From Siphonobacter curvatus (lineage in GTDB: Bacteria; Bacteroidota; Bacteroidia; Cytophagales; Spirosomataceae), in NCBI RefSeq assembly GCF_002943425.1, contig NZ_PTRA01000010.1:1-64000 (forward strand): 64,000 nt of DNA, written 5' to 3'. Positions 54,218 through 61,009 of the stretch are shown in pieces. Every line of letters begins with the position of its first letter. Position 1 is the stretch's first letter. A model generated the notes under the pieces. That model worked only from the letters and a program-made list of their open reading frames with translations. It did no database searches and was not told where the DNA came from. The position numbers and the translations under genes are program-made.

Positions 54218-54508
54218 AACTTGGGAAGATTTAATGAACAATCGCATGCTCAGCCCGTGAGCTGAGCCTACGCAGGCTATGCGGCGAAAGCCTTGGTGTA
54301 CGTCTGGTTAGGTGACTGGCCTAACGTTGGGAAAGCTTTCCTAACGAGTGCGACCTCCCGGAGTGAAGCTTTTCGAAGGTAGTAAAAAAGGCGAATCGCT
54401 CCTAGGGCTTACCGAAATCACGCTTGTTTTTCACTCAAGGCTGGAGTAATCTCCCTTTCACTAAGGGGGCTAAAGGTTCCGAAAGGGGACCTGCTCCTAG
54501 AGAACCCC
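54218..54508. other. Region with small inverted repeats upstream of the helical-protein gene
   Basis: No gene. GCTCAG/CTGAGC hairpin at 54248-54267 and two adjacent hairpins (GTTAGG/CCTAAC at 54307-54325, and GTTGGGAAAG/CTTTCCTAAC at 54326-54345) lie upstream of the minus-strand start at 54217. Possible control sites. Confidence 0.35.
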
Positions 54509-54904
54509 CTAGATTGGTTGACTAAGCCTTAACCGGGTCCCTGATCCAACCAGCGCTATTCCCATGATAGCATAGCTGTAATGCAGGATTGATACCTCAC
54601 GAATCATCCCCACTTGAACACTGATCCAGGCAATCAAGAGCAGACCTTGCCCTACTACGAAAAGGGGATAGTAGCGTCTTTTTTGAATCACGGTCCAGAT
54701 CGTATACAGACTAGGCATTCCGTTTATGATCAATAGCCCGAGACCGGGGATTAGAAAAGTAGTAAAGGGGCTATGCCTTAGCAGGCCAAGCGGCAGTTGC
54801 AAGGCGCCACCACTGGGATCCATAATCAGCGCCAGCCCTCCCGCCAGGGCCGAAAGCCCATTGCCTAGCAAAAGAATAATAATCAGTGTACGAAGACCTT
54901 TCAT
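54509..54904 (-). CDS. Unknown small membrane protein
   Basis: 131 residues from MKGLRTLIIILLLG (54904). Four hydrophobic segments (about 6-25, 38-60, 73-91, 101-117) with short loops. No recognised family. Standing alone, with no clear operon. Confidence 0.6.
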   Translation of the reverse strand: MKGLRTLIIILLLGNGLSALAGGLALIMDPSGGALQLPLGLLRHSPFTTFLIPGLGLLIINGMPSLYTIWTVIQKRRYYPLFVVGQGLLLIAWISVQVGMIREVSILHYSYAIMGIALVGSGTRLRLSQPI

Positions 54905-55513
54905 AAACCGGCGCAAGATGTGTACGTTAGTCGAGCCCAGTGCTGTTTATCCTTAGGACCTCGGCTGATGTTTATCACTTAGACGTGGTATGGATGATCT
55001 CAGCCAGAGCGTACGAACGGTGATCAGTAGAGGGAGGCGATTACCCCAGCAAGGATTACTCACTTGTAGGAAAGGATTATTAAGTAATACCTCGCATGCC
55101 TTGCGAGGTATTACGTTAAAGGCTGGCGGGAATCGTTTCAGAGTGCTGTTGCTTGCGTTATGCTAGTTTATAAGTCTATTTAGGTTTTGGGCCCGTTCTT
55201 TGTAAGTCAACCAGCCCCCAACAGAGCCATTTTAGCCTCCTATCTTTTCTAAAGTAATGATCAAGAGTGGAATCGAATACTCATCCTTACGGCTATCCAT
55301 TCGCAGACCGGCTCAGTCCGAGCTAATTCGGTACGTACCTGGGAGGAGTCCAGAAATATTTTCTTTTAGACGCCGACAAAGCTGACAAATGTTAATTAAT
55401 CAACTCCGTTGCTAAAATTGGCGCCTGTTTTCTTTTAGAAGCATGTTTTAAAGAATTAATATTGTTTACATAAAAGCCGTTGTATTCCCCCAACGTTGCT
55501 TTTACCGCCACTT
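54905..55513. other. Intergenic region before the hybrid regulator
   Basis: No gene seen. It holds a strong hairpin at 55084-55114 (13-bp perfect stem GTAATACCTCGCA/TGCGAGGTATTAC, 5-base loop) without a T-run. TAATATTG near 55457 is a one-mismatch -7-like element. Confidence 0.4.
55084..55114. repeat. Perfect 13-bp inverted repeat
   Basis: Arms 55084-55096 and 55102-55114 with a 5-base loop, in the gap between the small membrane protein gene and the hybrid regulator. It could be an operator, an orphan terminator or a remnant; nothing decides. Confidence 0.6.
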
Positions 55514-58500
55514 ATGCGCTCTTTATCCCGAAGCTATCGCCAATGGTTTGGGTTATTGCTTATCTGTCTGTACCCCTTGTACAGTACGGGTCAGATAGAC
55601 GTGGCCGCTGGTCTAACCTATCCTAAACGCATTCTAACGCCCCGTAACGGTCTTCCACAATCCTTTGTTTCGGGGCTGGTTCAGGATAAACAAGGCTTTG
55701 TCTGGGTAGGTACCCGCAATGGTCTGGCCCGCTTCGACGGCAAAGCATTCAAAGTTTTTCAGCACAATCAGCACGACAGCACCACCCTTAGCTCCAATGT
55801 AATTGCCTACCTGACGCCTGACGCCCAGAACCGCATCTGGATTCAGTACGAAAGCACGGCACTCGATGTGTTTGATCCGGTTACCGAGCAAGTCATCCAC
55901 GTGAGTAAGGACCCCCTCTTTCAAAAGTATCCCAAGTACTTTGTTAGCCAGGGTCTACTCATTGACCATGAAAGCAAAATCTGGGGCATTGAGCGCGCAA
56001 ACGGTCTTTACTGCTATGATTTAAAAGCTCAAAAGCTGACCCATTATACGCAGCAAACCCACGGTTTACCTTCCAATATTGTGCGGGGGGTATTCGAGGA
56101 TCGTCAGCACCGCATCTGGGTGATTACCATGGCGGGCCTGGCCCGGTTGCAAGGGGGCCGTTTTCAAAGCACTCCTACGCCTTTCCCCTTGGAGTTTGGT
56201 ACCAGTCGCTCGCTTTCCACCGACATGATTTCCATGCTGGAACGGCCCAATGGGGAATTGATGTTTAGTGATGCCCGCAAGCTCATTTTCTACCATCCCG
56301 AGCGCCGTAGCTTCCGACAGGTGTCGTTTCCACACGAGGAGAACCTGTCCATTCGCTGGATTCGCCGGGGACCCGATCAAAAAGAATACTGGGAATTAAA
56401 CGGAAAAGTATATCAGTACGGCGATGCGCAGGGCATTCGGCAGGTAGCCGAAACATCGCTAACCACGATCAAAGAAGCCTGTAGCTTTTTGGTAGACCGA
56501 TCGGGTCTGATCTGGCTGGGTACGAATGCCGCAGGTCTGCACCAGATTGATTTGAATGCCCCCTATTTTCGGACGTTTGAAAATACGCATTCCTTTCACG
56601 AGGATTTATTTCAAAAGGAGTTTGGCATTTCTTTGGGTCAGACCTTTGGCTGGCCGCCCCAGCACCCCGAATACCAGCTCTCCAGCTACAACGTTCGCTC
56701 GGCTTACGATGCCCATCATCGCTTGTGGGTAGGCTTGTGGAAAAATCTGGGGTATTGGGATGCCGCGGCCCGGCGCTTTGTACTGCTGCCCTTACCACCC
56801 GACCTGCTTTCACAACAGTATCTCTACCAAGGCATCCGGGGCTTAACCTTCGATGCACAGGGCCAGGTCTGGATTTCTGGTCAGGATGGCTACGTGGCTA
56901 GCTTTAATGAAGCCACCCGGCAATGGACGACCCAAAGTCCAGCGTCGGCCTTTGCCCAGGCCGTGCAAAAAAAGAATAGCCGCCCGGTGATCCCCGTGGC
57001 TTTACTCGTCGACGAGCAAAGCATCTACCTGACTACGGAGTTTGATGGCCTGGTCATTATTGACCGGAAAACCCATCAAATTCAGACCCTTACCCACGAA
57101 AATGCTCCCAAGGTAATCCCTACGAATCAGCTCATTGGCCTGGCAGCCGATCCCACCCGGAAAGACATCTTTTGGATGGGGAGCTACGACGGGCTGATCT
57201 GTTTTCATAAATCCACCCGTACCAGCGAAACCTTTTCCCTCGAAGAGGGGCTACCCGATAATGCCATTTACTCCCTATTGCCCGATGCGAAGGGCAGCTT
57301 ATGGCTAGCCACCAACAAGGGGCTTTGCCAATTCCATCCCCTAACCCATCAGATTCGCCTATTTCAGGCATCCGACGGTCTACCCGGCGAGGAATTCAAC
57401 CGCTTTCACTACCTGCGCCTGCCTGACGACCGGCTGGCCTTTGGGGGCATTGAAGGCTGGACCCTGTTTAAACCTGCTGGCTCCTTTGTGGACACGTACC
57501 AGCCTACGGTGGGCCTCACCCAGGTGCTGATCAATAACAGTCCCATCGACCAAACGCCGTTTAAACAGCCGCTGGAAGCCCTGCAAGCCCTCCAGCTTCC
57601 TTACGATCAGAACTCCCTGGTTTTTAATTTTGCCGGCCTGCACTACGCCCAGCCCGAGAAGCTTACCTATCGCTATCAACTCGAAGGCTACGATGAGGGC
57701 TGGAACCACATTGGCACGGCCTCCGAGGCGCATTACACCAAATTACCTCCGGGCCACTACACGCTCCGCGTAAACGTCACCAATACCAGCGGGGAGTGGA
57801 GCCATCATACCTATTCACTTTCTCTGATCATCCATCCGCCCTTTTATCAATCCTGGTGGGCGTACGCCCTGTATGTACTGCTAGCGGGCTCCTTAGCCTG
57901 GCTATTTGTGCAATACCGTATCCGACAGGACCGCTTTGCCCAGGCGATGGTACTCAAAGAAAAGGAAGCCCAGCAGTTGCGCTGGATTGATGAGCTGAAG
58001 ACGAAGTTTTTCTCCAACATTACCCACGAGTTTCGTACGCCCTTGACGCTGATTCTCACGCCTACCGAACGGCTCAAGCAGGAAATTGAACTTCCCCACC
58101 AGCAGCGCTGGCTATCGGCCATTGAACGCAATGCCCACCAATTGCTTGGCCTGATTAATCAGCTCATGGATCTTTCCAAGCTCGAGTCGGGGATGATGAA
58201 ACTTTCGCTGGCTCGGGGCAGTGTACAAGAAGTGTTAACGCGCCTGATCCAATCGTTTCAGATTGAAGCCGAACAAAAAGGCATCCAGCTTACGTGGAGC
58301 TTTCCCTCATCCCTCGGTACGTATTGGTTTGACGTGGATAAGTTTGAACGCATTGCCTATAACTTGCTTTCAAACGCCATCAAATTTTCCCAGAGTGGCG
58401 ACGAGGTCCAAGTCAGTCTGAGCACTCAGCCTCCGGCCCAATCCACCCGGAGGGAAATCCATACGGGCATCTACCTAACCGTGTCCGATACGGCCTTGGG

Positions 58501-59503
58501 CATTGCGCCGGAGGTGCTGCCCCACATTTTTGACCGTTTCTACCAGGTCGATGAAAGCCATTTTAGGCAGGGAACGGGCATTGGTCTAGCCTTGGTTAAA
58601 GAACTCGTCGAACTTCAGATGGGCTTTATCGAAGTGGCCAGTGAGCAAAACCGCGGAACGTCCTTTGTGATCTTTCTACCCTACGCAAAAGCCGAACCGG
58701 CGATCGTCGAAACGTCGGGGGCCTCTGCTCCGGAAACGCCCGAGGAGACCCAAGCGCACGTGTTACTCGTGGAAGACAACGCCGAGCTGGCGGCCTTCAT
58801 CATTGATAGTCTCCCTAGTGCTTACCGGGTGAGTCTAGCCACCAACGGCGCCGAAGGCTACGAGCAGGCCCTCTTGCTGGGACCCGATTTAATCATTAGT
58901 GACATCATGATGCCCGTGATGGATGGATTGGCTATGTGTCAGGCCATTCGAAACGATGAGCAGGTAAGTCACATTCCCATCATCCTACTCACGGCGAAAT
59001 CCGCTTACGAAAGCCGGATTGATGGGCTTTCGCGCGGCGCTAATGCCTATATCACCAAGCCTTTTCACGTCGAGGAGCTCCACCTGAAGATTCGAAATCT
59101 GCTCGCCCAGCAAAAGCTCAGCCAGCAGCACGCCCGTCAGGGCTTAATGCAGCCGGCGCCGGTCCAAAAGACCGTCGAAGATCCCTTTCTGACCCGGTGC
59201 TATGCGCTACTCGAAGAACGGCTCGACGATTCTTCGCTGAGCGTGGAAACCTTTGCTAGTCTGGTCAATATGAGCCGGGTCAATTTGCACCGGAAAATCA
59301 AGGCCTTGACGGGTCTTTCCGTTAGCGAGGTGATCCGCAACTACCGCCTCAAACGTGCAACGGCCTTCTTAGAACAGGGACTTAACAGCTCCCAGACGGC
59401 CTACCAGGTGGGCTTTGAAAATCCTTCCTACTTTATCAAGTGTTTCCGCGACCTCTACCACATGACGCCTTCCGAGTATGTAAAGAAGGTAAATGCACTG
59501 TAA
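55514..59503 (+). CDS. Hybrid two-component system sensor/regulator (HTCS)
   Basis: 1329 residues from MRSLSRSYRQWFG (55514), with a signal peptide ending YSTGQ. Order: periplasmic two-component propeller repeats (G-F-V-W-V-G-T-R-N-G-L type, about residues 30-670), Y_Y_Y domain (about 680-745), membrane helix (about 775-795), histidine kinase with FFSNITHEFRTPLTLIL (His about 838), ATPase with NLLSNAIKFS and GTGIGLALVKEL, a receiver with Asp1130 in IISDIMMPVMDG, and an AraC-type HTH ending TPSEYVKKV. All catalytic motifs are present. HTCS usually sit by polysaccharide utilisation genes; none are next to this one. NTALGI replaces the usual D-x-G-x-G at the first ATPase glycine box (SDTALGIAP). 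Confidence 0.95.
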   Translation: MRSLSRSYRQWFGLLLICLYPLYSTGQIDVAAGLTYPKRILTPRNGLPQSFVSGLVQDKQGFVWVGTRNGLARFDGKAFKVFQHNQHDSTTLSSNVIAYLTPDAQNRIWIQYESTALDVFDPVTEQVIHVSKDPLFQKYPKYFVSQGLLIDHESKIWGIERANGLYCYDLKAQKLTHYTQQTHGLPSNIVRGVFEDRQHRIWVITMAGLARLQGGRFQSTPTPFPLEFGTSRSLSTDMISMLERPNGELMFSDARKLIFYHPERRSFRQVSFPHEENLSIRWIRRGPDQKEYWELNGKVYQYGDAQGIRQVAETSLTTIKEACSFLVDRSGLIWLGTNAAGLHQIDLNAPYFRTFENTHSFHEDLFQKEFGISLGQTFGWPPQHPEYQLSSYNVRSAYDAHHRLWVGLWKNLGYWDAAARRFVLLPLPPDLLSQQYLYQGIRGLTFDAQGQVWISGQDGYVASFNEATRQWTTQSPASAFAQAVQKKNSRPVIPVALLVDEQSIYLTTEFDGLVIIDRKTHQIQTLTHENAPKVIPTNQLIGLAADPTRKDIFWMGSYDGLICFHKSTRTSETFSLEEGLPDNAIYSLLPDAKGSLWLATNKGLCQFHPLTHQIRLFQASDGLPGEEFNRFHYLRLPDDRLAFGGIEGWTLFKPAGSFVDTYQPTVGLTQVLINNSPIDQTPFKQPLEALQALQLPYDQNSLVFNFAGLHYAQPEKLTYRYQLEGYDEGWNHIGTASEAHYTKLPPGHYTLRVNVTNTSGEWSHHTYSLSLIIHPPFYQSWWAYALYVLLAGSLAWLFVQYRIRQDRFAQAMVLKEKEAQQLRWIDELKTKFFSNITHEFRTPLTLILTPTERLKQEIELPHQQRWLSAIERNAHQLLGLINQLMDLSKLESGMMKLSLARGSVQEVLTRLIQSFQIEAEQKGIQLTWSFPSSLGTYWFDVDKFERIAYNLLSNAIKFSQSGDEVQVSLSTQPPAQSTRREIHTGIYLTVSDTALGIAPEVLPHIFDRFYQVDESHFRQGTGIGLALVKELVELQMGFIEVASEQNRGTSFVIFLPYAKAEPAIVETSGASAPETPEETQAHVLLVEDNAELAAFIIDSLPSAYRVSLATNGAEGYEQALLLGPDLIISDIMMPVMDGLAMCQAIRNDEQVSHIPIILLTAKSAYESRIDGLSRGANAYITKPFHVEELHLKIRNLLAQQKLSQQHARQGLMQPAPVQKTVEDPFLTRCYALLEERLDDSSLSVETFASLVNMSRVNLHRKIKALTGLSVSEVIRNYRLKRATAFLEQGLNSSQTAYQVGFENPSYFIKCFRDLYHMTPSEYVKKVNAL

Positions 59504-59634
59504 GAGCTAGCGGCGGCAAAGGGATTATAATGAGTGACACCTATCCAATCGCCAGGATTACGCCTGTCTAAGACCGTCACTACCCTAGCTACGTAGCTTT
59601 GATGGACCCCAACATCCTTAGTATAGAAGCCAGT
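59504..59634. other. Gap after the hybrid regulator
   Basis: No gene or clear terminator seen in these 131 bases. Confidence 0.3.
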
Positions 59635-59945
59635 TTACTCGTAAGACTCCTTGCCTTTGATTTGAACGTGAGCCGGACTGTTTACCCAAACGGCTGCTCG
59701 CAAAATTCCTTTCTCAGGCGTATGGTTAGATAGCCGGGCCCGTCTTTCGGTAGATAAAGGGGATAAGAAACGCCACTAACCTCGCGGGCTTTATTAGCTG
59801 TGAGCGTACCGGGCGCCTTTACTAGCGATCAGGTCTCTTAATCACTTTAGATACCCCAATAGCGCAGATAAGCGCCTACCATTTTTGTAAGCTCCTGGTC
59901 TTGACTTACTACGAAAAGGGAGACCTGCAGCCACATGCCTTGCTT
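59635..59945 (-). pseudogene. Decayed unknown gene, C-terminal fragment
   Basis: Minus-strand reading gives KQGMWLQVSLFVVSQDQEL and then GAYLRYWGI, three stops within about ten codons, then LVKAPGTLTANKAREVSG, VSYPLYLPKDGPGYLTIRL in one frame, and after a frameshift near 59720 GILRAAVWVNSPAHVQIKG and a stop at 59635. The composition and strand-like pattern look like a real secreted or beta-sandwich protein that has lost its frame. I do not recognise the family. Confidence 0.45.
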
Positions 59946-60094
59946 TTAGAAAGCCTTGGCGCAAGCAAAATTGGTTAGCCGCTTTTACAGGCCTGGTATA
60001 TCTTTTTGCTTTTGAGAACGTGTTTTAAATCACTCAGCAAAACAAAGCAATAGGCCGACCTAGAATTAAAAGGGAACTGATCCCAACACCTTGT

Positions 60095-60547
60095 ATGCAC
60101 CGTAGATGGCTAACCTTCCCCTTCAAGCATAGACAGACGTATCGATTAGGAGTCGCCCTCCTGTTACTAACGCTTCAATCGTGCCAGTCTAAAAAATACA
60201 CGTTTGCCTCTTCAGCGGTTGTACCGGCTGCCGAAGGAACGATCAAAGTCGAACCCGAAGACAATGGCAATTATGAAATAGAACTACAGGTGACGAACCT
60301 TGCCGAGCCCAGTCGGCTGCAGCCGGCTCGAAAATTATATATCGTTTGGGCGCAGACGGAAAAAGAAGGAAATCGAAACATTGGGCAATTAAAAATGTCC
60401 ACGGGATTTCTTTCCTCCACGCTTAAGAGTTCCCTGCACAGCCTCAGCCCCTTTAAACCCGTAGGCTTTTTAATTTCTGCGGAAGACAACCTCAGCGTGG
60501 CTCAACCCCGCGGGCCAATCGTCCTACAAACGGCTACCGAGCCCTAA
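60095..60547 (+). CDS. Small unknown lipoprotein
   Basis: 150 residues. Basic N-terminus, hydrophobic segment and lipobox LQSC (Cys about residue 30). The mature part is short and beta-like (GTIKVEPEDNGNYEIELQVTNL, then RKLYIVWAQTEKEGNRNIGQ), resembling a single Ig-like or anti-sigma-factor-type extracellular domain, but no family is recognised. Flanked by gene remnants. Confidence 0.65.
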   Translation: MHRRWLTFPFKHRQTYRLGVALLLLTLQSCQSKKYTFASSAVVPAAEGTIKVEPEDNGNYEIELQVTNLAEPSRLQPARKLYIVWAQTEKEGNRNIGQLKMSTGFLSSTLKSSLHSLSPFKPVGFLISAEDNLSVAQPRGPIVLQTATEP

Positions 60548-60784
60548 AATCAACCAGGCCTTCATTTTCTCAACATTAGAAATCACTACTCGTTCGCTTT
60601 ATTTGGTGGTACGCTCCTGCCAGCAGTTGATTGGCTCATCTAAGCGCATACGGTTTGGGGTCATGGCGAACAAAGCCAGGAGGCTTTTCCGCTCATGGAA
60701 CTACCGCTGACTACTTGGCTGGACTAGGTGATCATGACTGGCAGATGATAAGCCCGGTCTAGTAGCCCTTTATCTTGTAAACAA
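60548..60784. other. Degenerate region before the AraC remnant
   Basis: No frame is kept; the stretch may be earlier parts of the decayed regulator that follows, but I cannot align it. Confidence 0.3.
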
Positions 60785-60870
60785 AATCCTTCCTACAGTA
60801 TTAATCGTTTCCGCGAGTATTTACCCCCCTGACGCCTGCTGAATACGTGAAGAAAGTAAGTACTCAGTAA
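60785..60870 (+). pseudogene. Remnant of an AraC-type HTH C-terminus
   Basis: The plus strand reads NPSYSINRFREYLPP and, after a +1 shift near 60828, LTPAEYVKKVSTQ and a stop at 60868-60870. This lines up with the end of the hybrid regulator 1.3 kb upstream (NPSYFIKCFRDLYHMTPSEYVKKVNAL). It is the broken tail of a second AraC-output regulator, perhaps another HTCS. Confidence 0.7.
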
Positions 60871-61009
60871 GACTACTCTAGGGGTAATTACTTTAGTCTA
60901 AAGAAAATGCTCAGTGATTAGCGATTTTTCCAGTGTAAAGGATTCTTGCTTTTAAACGGTGCGTATTCAATGCATGCAGCCATTAATTTTTCACTTTCTC
61001 TTTGCTAGG
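60871..61009. other. Short gap after the AraC remnant
   Basis: Nothing recognised. Confidence 0.3.

Noticed and set aside
54248-54345. Cluster of small inverted repeats, considered as a CRISPR-like or repeat array
   Set aside because: Units differ in sequence and spacing; they are separate hairpins, not an array.
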